The notes under the pieces: generated by a model
Database searches by the model: none
What the model saw: the letters and a program-made list of their open reading frames with translations, nothing else
Told to the model about the DNA's origin: nothing
In this document: positions 45,107 to 53,697 of the stretch, piece by piece
Numbering within the stretch: position 1 is the stretch's first letter
How the letters are laid out: each line of letters opens with the position of its first letter
Translations under genes and position numbers: made by a program
Origin: an uncultured Lachnospiraceae bacterium
GTDB taxonomy: Bacteria > Bacillota > Clostridia > Lachnospirales > Lachnospiraceae
Length of the DNA stretch: 64,000 nucleotides
Assembly: GCA_947626505.1 (NCBI GenBank)
Contig: CANQSN010000001.1
Span: 1 to 64,000, forward strand
Reading direction: 5' to 3'

Positions 45107-46314
45107 TGATAAAGGGTGATAAGATGGGATATTATTTTAATCCATCCAGTAATAATATAATTGAATATAAAGCATTTCAATTTGAAAAACAAACAGGTAC
45201 GTTGGCGCTGCCTTTGGATTTGCAAATGTTTGCAAAGGATAGTCCTACAGGTCAAAAGACGGAGGAGCCTACTGCAAAGAAGAAAAATGATTCCAGAAAA
45301 GAAGGTCAGGTTGCCAAGAGTCAGGAGTTATGTACCGCCATAATGCTTTTAGCGCTGTTTGTTCTTTTAAAGTTTTGGATTGGAAGATTAGGAGAGGGCC
45401 TGATGGAGGTTTTTTCTGAATCTTACCAGAAAATTCCAAGTTATGTTAATAGTACAGAGCATATTAATCCAAGAATGATTCATCAATTGATATTCGATGG
45501 TATTATATTAATTGCAAGATTATTATGGCCGGTTATGCTGATGGGTATTGTGGTGGCGTTTATGTCAAACAGGATTCAGTTTCAATGGATGGTAACATTT
45601 AAGCCGATGAAGCCTAAGCTTAGCAAGATTAATCCCGTAAGTGGAATAAAGCGTATGTTTTCTTTGCGTACCCTGATGAAAACGTTTGTTTCAATTGCTA
45701 TAGTGGCTGTTATTTCATATTTAGTTTATGATACTATTAAGGATAAGTGGAAGTTATTATTTACCCTGTATGACCTTTCTATCGGTCAGGTGATTTCACT
45801 GGTTGGAGATATTGTGCTGAGCTTAGGTATTAAAGTTGCTGCAGTTATGCTGGTTATTGGAGTGGCTGATTATATTTTCCAGAAGTGGAAAAACCATGAG
45901 GAAATGAAGATGTCCAAGAAGGATGTTGAGGAAGAAAATAAAAATGCAGAGGGAGATCCAAAGATTAAGGCAAAGAGAAAACGTAAGCAGATGGAGATGG
46001 CAATGCAGCGTATGATGCAGGCGGTTCCTAAAGCTGACGTCATAATTACCAATCCTACCCACTATGCGGTTGCAATTGAATATAAAAAGGATGTTCAAGA
46101 TGCGCCGGTAGTAGTTGCAAAGGGAACGGATTATCTGGCTCTTAAGATTAAGGAAAGGGCTAGGGAAGCCGGAGTTGAGATTGTAGAAAACCGCGCGTTG
46201 GCGCGTATGTTATACAATAATGTGGAAATTTCACAGGAGATACCTCCTGAATTATATCAGGCAGTTGCAGAAATACTGGCATATGTATATCGTATGAAGA
46301 ATCCTGCCTCATAG
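45106..46314 (+). CDS. flhB: Flagellar export switch protein FlhB
   Basis: A 402-residue membrane protein. ATG 45106 overlaps the FliR stop; ATG 45124 with GGGTGA upstream is an equally possible start. Four helices follow the charged KTEEPTAKKKNDSRKEGQVAKS region. The autocleavage site NPTH (TNPTHYAVAIEY) is intact, so substrate switching through FliK should work. An N-terminal extension of about 45 residues before the conserved start is longer than usual. Confidence 0.95.
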   Translation: MIKGDKMGYYFNPSSNNIIEYKAFQFEKQTGTLALPLDLQMFAKDSPTGQKTEEPTAKKKNDSRKEGQVAKSQELCTAIMLLALFVLLKFWIGRLGEGLMEVFSESYQKIPSYVNSTEHINPRMIHQLIFDGIILIARLLWPVMLMGIVVAFMSNRIQFQWMVTFKPMKPKLSKINPVSGIKRMFSLRTLMKTFVSIAIVAVISYLVYDTIKDKWKLLFTLYDLSIGQVISLVGDIVLSLGIKVAAVMLVIGVADYIFQKWKNHEEMKMSKKDVEEENKNAEGDPKIKAKRKRKQMEMAMQRMMQAVPKADVIITNPTHYAVAIEYKKDVQDAPVVVAKGTDYLALKIKERAREAGVEIVENRALARMLYNNVEISQEIPPELYQAVAEILAYVYRMKNPAS

Positions 46315-46347
46315 TAGGCGGTAATATAAAATACAAGGAGGCAGAGA

Positions 46348-48399
46348 ATGAAGCCTGTTTTTAATATGAATATAGCAATTGCATTTTATGTTTTGGCAGC
46401 ACTGTTGTTCCTGCTTGTTCCAATGCCTCCATGGTTGTTGGATTTTATGATTGGCTTAAACATTATGGTAGCGTTTACTATTATGTTTACAGCGTTATTT
46501 GCAGAAGAAACACTGGATTTGTCGTCATTTCCTACTATTTTGCTGTTTACAACATTGTTTAGGGTTGCGCTTAATGTTTCTTCTACCAGGTTGATTCTGA
46601 CCACCGGAGAGCCGGGTAATGTAGTAAGGACTTTCGGCAGCTTTGTTGGTGGAAATGATATTGTAGTAGGATTTATTGTATTTATAATTTTGTTAATTGT
46701 ACAGATGATTATTATCAATAAGGGTTCTGAACGTGTTTCCGAGGTTACTGCGCGTTTTACACTGGACGCTATGCCGGGTAAGCAGATGGCTATTGATGCG
46801 GATTTGAATACGGGAGCCATTACAGATAAGGAAGCGCAGGAGCGAAGGAATAAGCTTCAGATGGAATCAGCTTTCTTTGGTTCTATGGACGGTGCTACGA
46901 AGTATGTAAAGGGAGACGCTACAGCAGGTTTAATTATTACCGGTATTAACCTTATTGGCGGGGTTATTATGGGTATGGTTCGTCAGGGAATGACATTTGA
47001 CGAGGCGTCTACTAATTATATTATTTTGACTATTGGAGACGGTTTGGTCAGCCAGATTCCATCGTTGCTTATCTCACTGTCAACAGGTATACTTGTAACT
47101 AAGGCTGCTAAAGAGGAAGACATTGGAACTATGGTTATAGGACAATTGTTCCAGAATCCTATGGTGCTGCAGATAGTTGGAGCAACGCTTACGTTTCTTG
47201 GATTAGTTACGCCTCTTAGTAAACCGGTTTTCTGTGGATTGGGCTTGGTACTGGTATTTGTAGGCACAAGAAACAATGATATTAAGAGGGTTGAGAGTAT
47301 TGAGGAAGAGGTCACTGAGGAGGAACAGGAGGCAGATGAGATTCGCCGCCATGAAAATGTAAATTCTCTGCTGGCAGTAGATCCTATAGAGCTGGAGTTT
47401 GGATATGGTATTATTCCTTTGGCTGACGTTAATCAGGGAGGAGATTTGCTTGACCGCGTGGTTATGATTAGGCGGCAGATTGCTTTAGAGCTTGGAGCAG
47501 TTGTTCCTATTATTCGTTTGAGGGATAATATTCAGTTAAATCCTAACCAGTATGTAATTAAGATTAAAGGTATTCAGGTAAGCGAGGGAGAAATTTTATT
47601 TGATCACTATATGGCAATGAATCCGGGATTTGTTGAGGAGGAGATTACCGGTATCCCAACATTTGAGCCATCCTTTCATCTGCCGGCTATCTGGATTACA
47701 GAGGCGCAGCGGGAGAGAGCGGAATCAGTTGGTTATACAGTAGTTGATCCGCCCTCGATTATTGCTACTCATTTGACAGAGGTTGTTAGAAAGCATATAG
47801 ATGAGCTGCTGACAAGGCAGGATGTACAAAACCTTATTAACAATATTAAGGATGATAACACTACTCTTGTTGATGAGCTTACACCGAAGCTATTGGGAGT
47901 TGGCGATATTCAGAAGGTATTGCAGAATTTACTTAGAGAGGGAATATCTATCAGGGATTTGGTAACAATATTTGAAACTTTGGCGGATTATGCGGCTAGT
48001 ACCAGAGATACGGACGTATTGACGGAGTATGTTAGACAGAGCTTGAAGCGCGCCATTTCCAATAAGTATTTTGCACCTAGTGAGACAACTAAGGTGGTTA
48101 CTTTGGATCCTATGATAGAAAAGGATATTATGGCTTCCATAAAGCAAACGGAACAAGGCGCTTATTTGACATTAGATCCGGGTGTAACACAGCAGATTTT
48201 AAATGTTACGGAGGAAATGGTCAAAAAGCTGGAGGAGATGGGATGCAATCCGATTATTATTACTTCTCCGATTGTTCGAATGTATTTTAAGAAAATGACG
48301 CAAGATTATTTTGCAGATTTGATTGTTATATCGTATAATGAGATTGATGCTGATGTTGAATTACAGTCAATAGGGATGGTGAGTTTAGGTGATAATTAA
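46348..48399 (+). CDS. flhA: Flagellar export gate protein FlhA
   Basis: A 683-residue protein with eight N-terminal helices (about 1-310) and the FHIPEP-type signature region (RFTLDAMPGKQMAIDADLN). The cytosolic C-terminal domain (about 340-683) binds chaperone-substrate complexes. AAGGAGG precedes ATG 46348. The last eleven bases overlap flhF. Confidence 0.97.
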   Translation: MKPVFNMNIAIAFYVLAALLFLLVPMPPWLLDFMIGLNIMVAFTIMFTALFAEETLDLSSFPTILLFTTLFRVALNVSSTRLILTTGEPGNVVRTFGSFVGGNDIVVGFIVFIILLIVQMIIINKGSERVSEVTARFTLDAMPGKQMAIDADLNTGAITDKEAQERRNKLQMESAFFGSMDGATKYVKGDATAGLIITGINLIGGVIMGMVRQGMTFDEASTNYIILTIGDGLVSQIPSLLISLSTGILVTKAAKEEDIGTMVIGQLFQNPMVLQIVGATLTFLGLVTPLSKPVFCGLGLVLVFVGTRNNDIKRVESIEEEVTEEEQEADEIRRHENVNSLLAVDPIELEFGYGIIPLADVNQGGDLLDRVVMIRRQIALELGAVVPIIRLRDNIQLNPNQYVIKIKGIQVSEGEILFDHYMAMNPGFVEEEITGIPTFEPSFHLPAIWITEAQRERAESVGYTVVDPPSIIATHLTEVVRKHIDELLTRQDVQNLINNIKDDNTTLVDELTPKLLGVGDIQKVLQNLLREGISIRDLVTIFETLADYAASTRDTDVLTEYVRQSLKRAISNKYFAPSETTKVVTLDPMIEKDIMASIKQTEQGAYLTLDPGVTQQILNVTEEMVKKLEEMGCNPIIITSPIVRMYFKKMTQDYFADLIVISYNEIDADVELQSIGMVSLGDN

Positions 48400-49636
48400 A
48401 AAATATGAGGCGTCCACAGAAAATGAAGCAATAATGAAAGCAAAGGAAGAATTGGGCGGTTCTGCCATTATAATGAATATTAAGACTACGCGTCCTAAGG
48501 GTGTATTTCGTATTTTTAAAAAACCGTTGGTAGAGATTACTGCGGTTGTGGAGGATAAAGAGGAGACGCCTGCGACTGAAGCTCCCAAAAAGGGAGTTAG
48601 TCAGGAATCTGTCAATAATGCCGCTAAGGTGATTGAAGAAGCTATAAAAAGACAGAATTCTAAAAATGAAGAAGATGAGAAAGAGAAAGATTATTCTAAG
48701 GGATCTTCTGCAATCGAAAAGAAGCTGGACAGTCTTGCAGATTTGTTGGAAAAGCAAATAGGCTCGGAGGAAGCAGCAGGTAAATCTGGAGCCGCAGAAG
48801 TCAAAAAGCAAAGTGAAACGAACGAAAATGAACAACGTCGCAACACCAGAATAAGGGAGCTGCTTTACAATCAATTTTTAAATAATGAGGTGGAAGAAAA
48901 GTATGCAAATATGCTTTTAGAAGATGTGGATAATGTTCCGGACAAGGAGGAGGCGTTAGACACTATATTGGCAAATGTATATCAACGTATTGTTCTTAAG
49001 CTAGGTCAGCCTCAGGTGATTCGTTTGAGTGGTGAAAAAAAGCCTAGGGTATGTTTTTTTGTGGGTTCAACCGGAGTAGGTAAGACAACTACAATTGCTA
49101 AGATAGCGTCACTGTTTAAGCTTGAAAAAAAGGCTAAAGTAGCGCTTATTACATCGGATACCTACCGGATTGCGGCAGTGGAGCAGTTAAAAACCTACGC
49201 TAACATTTTGTCGCTTCCTATCAGGGTAGTTTATACTCCGGCAGAGATGGAGAAGGCGCTTTCTGATTATTCGGCGTTTGACCTTGTTTTAGTAGATACA
49301 GCGGGACGTTCCCCTAAGAATAAGAAGCAGTGTGACGAGTTATTTGATTTGATAGATAGCGTACCTAACGAGCTTAAAGAGGTATATTTGGTTTTAAGCG
49401 CCACTACTAAGTATAAAGATTTGAAGCAGATTGTAGCTACTTACAAGGATATTGCGGATTATCGTATTATATTTTCTAAATTAGATGAAACAAGTTGTTA
49501 TGGAAATGTGCTGAATATCAGGTTAGATACGGGCGCTCCATTATCATATACAACATACGGACAGGTGGTGCCGGATGATATAGGAATGCTGAATGCCCAG
49601 ACAATCGCAAAGCAGTTGTTAGGAGGGCAGGAGTGA
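48389..49636 (+). CDS. flhF: Flagellar SRP-type GTPase FlhF
   Basis: A 415-residue protein from GTG 48389. N-terminal B domain, a charged linker, then the NG domain with G1 GSTGVGKTTTIAKIA, LITSDTYRIAAVEQLKTYA, LVDTAGRSPKN and FSKLDETSCYG. FlhF sets flagellar place and number together with FlhG; the linked order is conserved. Confidence 0.96.
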   Translation: MIIKKYEASTENEAIMKAKEELGGSAIIMNIKTTRPKGVFRIFKKPLVEITAVVEDKEETPATEAPKKGVSQESVNNAAKVIEEAIKRQNSKNEEDEKEKDYSKGSSAIEKKLDSLADLLEKQIGSEEAAGKSGAAEVKKQSETNENEQRRNTRIRELLYNQFLNNEVEEKYANMLLEDVDNVPDKEEALDTILANVYQRIVLKLGQPQVIRLSGEKKPRVCFFVGSTGVGKTTTIAKIASLFKLEKKAKVALITSDTYRIAAVEQLKTYANILSLPIRVVYTPAEMEKALSDYSAFDLVLVDTAGRSPKNKKQCDELFDLIDSVPNELKEVYLVLSATTKYKDLKQIVATYKDIADYRIIFSKLDETSCYGNVLNIRLDTGAPLSYTTYGQVVPDDIGMLNAQTIAKQLLGGQE

Positions 49637-50523
49637 TGGATCAGGCGGAGAGATTAAGGAATAGAATTCGAGAAAATGAAAGGGCAGCTACAAAGCAGCT
49701 TTTAAGCAATGCCAGAGTGATTACTGTTACCAGTGGAAAGGGAGGGGTAGGAAAGACCAGCCTGTCAGTTAATCTTGCATTGCAGATACAACGTCTTGGG
49801 AAAAAGGTTGTAATCATTGATGCAGATTTTGGTTTGGCTAATATTGAGGTAATGCTGGCGATTCATCCCCAATATAATATATCAGATCTTATTTATAAGA
49901 ATATGGATATAGAAGATATAGTTACAAAGGGACCTGAAGGAATTGGGTTTATTTCCGGCGGCTCAGGCGTAGATGAGTTGGCTAATTTAAGTCAGGAAAA
50001 TCTTAGAATATTTCTTTCGAAGATAACAAAATTGGATAAAATAGCAGATGTAATTATTATAGATACCGGCGCAGGAATAGCGGATGCGGTTCAGGAGTTC
50101 ATATTGTGCAGTCCTGAGGTTATGATTGTTTTGACACCTGAGCCTACTTCTACAATGGATGCATATGCATTATTAAAGATATTGAACAGGAGAAAGGATT
50201 TTGTTGCTACAGATAAGGTTATTCATGTAGTTTCTAACCGCGTAAGCAATGATAAAGAAGGTCAGACTTTATTTCAGAATATTAGTATTGTGGCTTCACA
50301 GTTTCTAAATATGAATTTAAGTTATATGGGGTGCATTAATCATGATAATAATGCAACAAAGGCTGTTTTGAAGCAGCAGCCGGTCAGCCTTCTCTTTCCT
50401 AATAGTGCGTTTGCAAAGTCCACCGAGCGGATTGCGAGACAGCTTTTGGATTATGAGGAAGAAAATCAGGCGGGTTTTGTTGGAATGTTTTTAAATATTT
50501 TGAAATATCGAAAGTCAAGGTAA
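49636..50523 (+). CDS. flhG: MinD-like ATPase FlhG (YlxH)
   Basis: A 295-residue ParA/MinD ATPase from ATG 49636, which overlaps the flhF TGA by one base. Deviant Walker A (TSGKGGVGKTSLSVNLA), switch I/II regions (DADFGLANIE and IIIDTGAG) and a C-terminal amphipathic helix are present. The N terminus carries the Gln/Arg motif (DQAERLRNRIRE) that stimulates FlhF GTPase activity. Confidence 0.95.
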   Translation: MDQAERLRNRIRENERAATKQLLSNARVITVTSGKGGVGKTSLSVNLALQIQRLGKKVVIIDADFGLANIEVMLAIHPQYNISDLIYKNMDIEDIVTKGPEGIGFISGGSGVDELANLSQENLRIFLSKITKLDKIADVIIIDTGAGIADAVQEFILCSPEVMIVLTPEPTSTMDAYALLKILNRRKDFVATDKVIHVVSNRVSNDKEGQTLFQNISIVASQFLNMNLSYMGCINHDNNATKAVLKQQPVSLLFPNSAFAKSTERIARQLLDYEEENQAGFVGMFLNILKYRKSR

Positions 50524-50593
50524 ATAATAATTATTATTATAATATCGTGTTTTTATATAATGGGTAAACATTTGTCAGAATGGTGGTGATGGT

Positions 50594-51283
50594 ATGTTAG
50601 AAGTTCTTGGTATTGGCAATAAAGTGGATATACGCAGCCTTATAAAAGATGACGACGAACGTAGAAAGATGTATTACAGTCAGATTGTTGATATAGAAAA
50701 CAGCACACAGATAAAGATTACAATGCCTACACATGGAACAAAGATTGTTCCGTTGCCGACAGGCGTGCGTTTTGAGTGTACATTTTATACAAGCAAAGGT
50801 TTGTTTCAAGGAATATTTGAGGTTGGCCAGCGAAGAAAAGAGGGGAATCTTCCGGTGCTTATACTGGAGATAAAAAGGCCTCTTAAAAAAGTGCAGAGAA
50901 GAGAGTATTACCGTTTTGAATGTACCTTGCCAATGAAATACCGTATTGCAGACAGGGCGGAAAAGATTGCCAAAGAAGATCTTAATAATATGAATTGGAA
51001 GGATGGTATAGTTTTAGATTTAAGCGGCGGCGGAATGAGATTTGTTCTGCCAGAAAATATACCGGTTGATACATACCTTCAATATAAGCTTGTATTAGAG
51101 GTAAGGGGAGAATATCAGGAATTTTTTCTGTATGGGGATGTTATAAGCTGTAAAAATAAGGAAAATAATATCAGATTACATGAATGCAGGACACAATTTG
51201 TTAAGATGTCTGAGGCAGAAAGAGATATGATTATTGCTTACATTTTTACAGAAGAACGTAAAAAGAGAAATGTGAATGGTTAA
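50594..51283 (+). CDS. YcgR-like PilZ-domain flagellar brake protein
   Basis: This 229-residue protein has an N-terminal YcgR-like beta domain (about 1-95) and a PilZ domain (about 96-225) with the c-di-GMP motifs RREYYR and DLSGGGMRF. In Bacillus, a homologue (MotI/YpfA) acts as a c-di-GMP-responsive motor clutch on MotA. Placement directly after flhG suggests a motility role. A hairpin terminator follows. Confidence 0.9.
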   Translation: MLEVLGIGNKVDIRSLIKDDDERRKMYYSQIVDIENSTQIKITMPTHGTKIVPLPTGVRFECTFYTSKGLFQGIFEVGQRRKEGNLPVLILEIKRPLKKVQRREYYRFECTLPMKYRIADRAEKIAKEDLNNMNWKDGIVLDLSGGGMRFVLPENIPVDTYLQYKLVLEVRGEYQEFFLYGDVISCKNKENNIRLHECRTQFVKMSEAERDMIIAYIFTEERKKRNVNG

Positions 51284-51286
51284 TAA

Positions 51287-51323
51287 AAACGCAGTGGTAT
51301 CTTGAATAAATATCACTGCGTTT
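51287..51323. terminator. Bidirectional terminator after the PilZ gene
   Basis: A 13-bp stem (51287-51299 with 51311-51323, one wobble) is followed by a T-rich stretch. It separates the flhG-PilZ end from the converging reverse-strand pair. Confidence 0.8.
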
Positions 51324-51333
51324 AAATTTTTGT

Positions 51334-51603
51334 TTAAGTCCGCTTAAGTAACTCCATAATACGGGAAAACTGCTGCTTTTCATTAGGCGACATTGCATCT
51401 GTCATGATATCTAAAAGCAATGCTTGTTCTTCTTTGGTAAATTTCAGGTTCCTGTTTTGCATATTTGAATGAAACAGCATCATAAGTGGAATGAATTCTT
51501 CTTTACTGTTATATTTATGTTCTTTCATAAAATTTAACAGAAATGTTCGTTTGTCCCAGCTTATATTGTTTAATCGCTGGTCATTGAGCCAGTTTTGATT
51601 CAT
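51334..51603 (-). CDS. Unknown 89-aa protein, reverse strand
   Basis: A small, probably helical, charged protein with several Asn and Met residues; no signal peptide or transmembrane helix. AAGGAGAG precedes ATG 51603. It overlaps the upstream 179-aa gene by 23 bases, so the two form one unit. It carries the conserved-looking WDKRTFLLNFMKEHKYNSKE and MSPNEKQQFSRIMELL. I do not recognise it. Confidence 0.7.
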   Translation of the reverse strand: MNQNWLNDQRLNNISWDKRTFLLNFMKEHKYNSKEEFIPLMMLFHSNMQNRNLKFTKEEQALLLDIMTDAMSPNEKQQFSRIMELLKRT

Positions 51604-52120
51604 TTTGCTCTCCTTTCATGGCGTTTCTGATAATATTGGCAATTTCACCTGTGGAGGTGTTATAATTTCCCGATTGGTCAATTAGCAATGGAAGAATCTG
51701 ACTGAGTAAGTCAGAAGAACCATTTGCAGATGATTCAGATTTTTGCGAGTCTGACGCTGAGTTGGAAGAAGCGCTTATATCTGAATTGTTCATTACTTCT
51801 GAATAAGCGCGGTATATTTTACCTGCCTGCATAATACTAAGCATTGTGTTTAATATATTTGCGGATTTACCTACTGCCTTTGTTCTCATGGCATTAAGCA
51901 TATCCTCTATGTTGTGGGAGGGCTCGTCAAGACCACAGGCGCTTAGTGTGTCTGAATCTCCAAAGCCATTCATAATTTCCCGCATTTCCTGCATTTTTAT
52001 GAATAGCGCCAGTGGTTTTTTAAAGCTCATATTTACATAGGGCATGGCTTCATATAGCATTTCGGTTCCGGAATTGCATTGAGTAAAAAATTGTTCAATT
52101 GGTTTTTTTGATGTTTCCAT
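51581..52120 (-). CDS. Unknown 179-aa protein, reverse strand
   Basis: A soluble, mostly helical protein with a Ser-rich stretch (about 118-135) and a C-terminal helix ending NIIRNAMKGEQNE. TGGAGT precedes ATG 52120. No known domain seen. The N-terminal half (KKPLALFIKMQEMREIMNGF) and the central LNTMLSIMQAGKIYRAYSEVM are Met-rich and helical, suggestive of protein-protein contact. It is encoded opposite to the flagellar genes around it and overlaps the next gene. Confidence 0.7.
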   Translation of the reverse strand: METSKKPIEQFFTQCNSGTEMLYEAMPYVNMSFKKPLALFIKMQEMREIMNGFGDSDTLSACGLDEPSHNIEDMLNAMRTKAVGKSANILNTMLSIMQAGKIYRAYSEVMNNSDISASSNSASDSQKSESSANGSSDLLSQILPLLIDQSGNYNTSTGEIANIIRNAMKGEQNESKLAQ

Positions 52121-52212
52121 GTTTGATACTCCATATTGATTACTTCTATAATATGTATGCGTTTTTTTTATGTGTATGCATATAATGATATAAAAAGATT
52201 AGGAAATAGGAC

Positions 52213-52386
52213 ATGGGTGAAAAAAATCTTTTAAAAAGAAAGGATTATAGGGATAATCCCAATATAATTGTTACAGAGAATTCAATATATGAGATTGACA
52301 TGGTGTGTATGAGAGAGGAGCAGGAGTGTGATAGTTGTAATAGGGAATATTCAAATAAGAAAATGAAATTTTTTTCAAAGAATTAA
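52213..52386 (+). CDS. Unknown 57-aa protein with a Cys pair
   Basis: A 57-residue frame from ATG 52213 is closed by TAA and followed four bases later by a strong terminator on the same strand, which supports a real transcript. Upstream AGGA sites are modest. The protein is highly charged, with Cys32, Cys39 and Cys42 (CxxxxxxCxxC) that could bind a metal. Family not known. Confidence 0.55.
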   Translation: MGEKNLLKRKDYRDNPNIIVTENSIYEIDMVCMREEQECDSCNREYSNKKMKFFSKN

Positions 52387-52389
52387 ATT

Positions 52390-52433
52390 AAGAGGGGACG
52401 TCACAGTGGTATGTGACAATCCCCTCTTTTTTT
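52390..52433 (+). terminator. Strong intrinsic terminator of the 57-aa gene
   Basis: A GC-rich nine-base-pair stem (52390-52398 with 52420-52428), an inner GTCAC/GTGAC stem, and seven or more Ts end at about 52433. Confidence 0.85.
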
Positions 52434-52476
52434 GCGACCTTTTCAGTTCACAGATAATAGATTTAGCGGTTGCTAA

Positions 52477-52686
52477 TTAGCAGAATCCGCCGCCATTACC
52501 ACAGCAGCTAAGGATTAAAATTAAAGGAAGAATGCAATCGCATCCACCGCCATTGCCACATCCGTCTCCACCGAATCCATTGCCACAGCAGCATAAGAGA
52601 ATCAGAATCCACCAAATGCAGCTATTGCCACCAAAACATCCGTTGTCGCATCCATTACCGCAGTTTGTAGCAGCTAAATCACTCAT
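52477..52686 (-). CDS. Cys/Gly-rich 69-aa protein
   Basis: A 69-residue protein with 13 Cys and many Gly, Asn and Trp/Ile residues, built of repeated CGNG-type elements (for example NCGNGCDNGCFGGNSC and CCGNGGGFC at the end) with two hydrophobic stretches (IWWILILLCCC and CILPLILILSCC). AGGAGG precedes ATG 52686. Similar tiny proteins in Clostridia are often labelled chorion-class high-cysteine protein, which is a composition artefact. A role in membrane or spore coat, or as a peptide precursor, is possible but not shown. Confidence 0.65.
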   Translation of the reverse strand: MSDLAATNCGNGCDNGCFGGNSCIWWILILLCCCGNGFGGDGCGNGGGCDCILPLILILSCCGNGGGFC

Positions 52687-52852
52687 AATGAGCCTCCTAA
52701 AAGATTATTTACATTGATATACTATGCAGCGAAGCATGTACAGTTACATGATTTTAAAAAATTTTAAAAAAAATAATGAAGCAGGCAGACCAGAGTTTTC
52801 AAGGGTTCTTGTACAATTTATTAAGAAAAGCAAAATGTTTTTTAAAAAAAAG

Positions 52853-52880
52853 TTGACAAATCTTAAAAAAATGTTATAAT
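52853..52880 (+). promoter_or_regulatory. Strong sigma-A promoter of the wall hydrolase gene
   Basis: TTGACA (52853-52858), a 16-base spacer and TATAAT (52875-52880) with TGT before it. Both hexamers are consensus. A leader of about 65 bases with a partial inverted repeat (about 52894-52930) follows. Confidence 0.8.
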
Positions 52881-52952
52881 TGTTACACAAATGTTAAATA
52901 AATATTTCTCAAAAGAAATGTATTTGTTTAATAAATATTAAGGAGTTGTATT

Positions 52953-53528
52953 ATGAATACTAAGAAAATGATTGTAATCTTACTAATGAGCATGTTATTG
53001 TTTGCTGCTGGACCAAAGATAGTTAAGGCTTCAGCATCTGATAATAATAAGGCGAATGCTACTCAGGAATCAGATACAATTAAAGATAAGAAGACACAGA
53101 CTAAGGTAGAGAAGAAGATTGTTGGAAAGACAGGGAAATATACAAAGGCAGAGCTTCGCTACATGGCAGCTATTATTTATTGCGAGGCAGGAAATCAGTC
53201 TTATGCGGGTAAGCTTGCAGTTGGTATTGTGGTAAAGAACCGTATGGAGTCTAAGAGCTACCCTAAGACTATAAAGGGCGTATTGTATCAGCCTTATCAG
53301 TTTACGCCGGCTAGAAACGGAATGCTTTCTAAAGCATTAAAAACCTATGATAAAAATGGTTTTAAGACTAAATATTACAAAGACTGTTTAAAGGCTGCTA
53401 AAGCGGCGTTAAGCGGCGAGAAGACTGTTCAGGTGGGAGGAAATACTAAAAGTATGAAGGGGTATCTCTTCTTCAGCCGATATGTTTCAGGATGTCGTAT
53501 GAAAATTGGGGCGCATATGTTTAAATAG
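52953..53528 (+). CDS. SleB/CwlJ-type cell wall hydrolase
   Basis: This 191-residue secreted protein has a signal peptide (about 1-27), a Lys-rich linker and a Hydrolase_2 (SleB/CwlJ) domain (about 62-190) starting YTKAELRYMAAIIYCEAGN, with the probable catalytic Glu78. The family includes spore-cortex lytic enzymes. Here its place inside a flagellar cluster suggests it could instead help the rod or hook pass the peptidoglycan. It is expressed from its own strong promoter and closed by a terminator. Confidence 0.85.
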   Translation: MNTKKMIVILLMSMLLFAAGPKIVKASASDNNKANATQESDTIKDKKTQTKVEKKIVGKTGKYTKAELRYMAAIIYCEAGNQSYAGKLAVGIVVKNRMESKSYPKTIKGVLYQPYQFTPARNGMLSKALKTYDKNGFKTKYYKDCLKAAKAALSGEKTVQVGGNTKSMKGYLFFSRYVSGCRMKIGAHMFK

Positions 53529-53572
53529 TCCTGTAAGGCGGCGCAATAAACAATTAAATAATTAATAAAATG

Positions 53573-53603
53573 ACCGTAAATGTTGTATTTACGGTTTTTT
53601 TTT
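53573..53603 (+). terminator. Intrinsic terminator after the wall hydrolase gene
   Basis: A nine-base-pair stem (53573-53581 with 53587-53595) with a five-base loop is followed by nine Ts. Confidence 0.9.
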
Positions 53604-53652
53604 GTTATTATATATGTATACATTATTATACACCCATGAGTCAGTAACGGTT

Positions 53653-53661
53653 TGGTATAAT
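53653..53661 (+). promoter_or_regulatory. Possible extended -10 promoter before cheB-like gene
   Basis: TGG followed by TATAAT (53656-53661) lies about 37 bases before the cheB-like start and after the terminator. No good -35 is seen. Confidence 0.4.
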
Positions 53662-53697
53662 AATTGTATCATAGTTCATGAAACTAGGAGGAGATCT

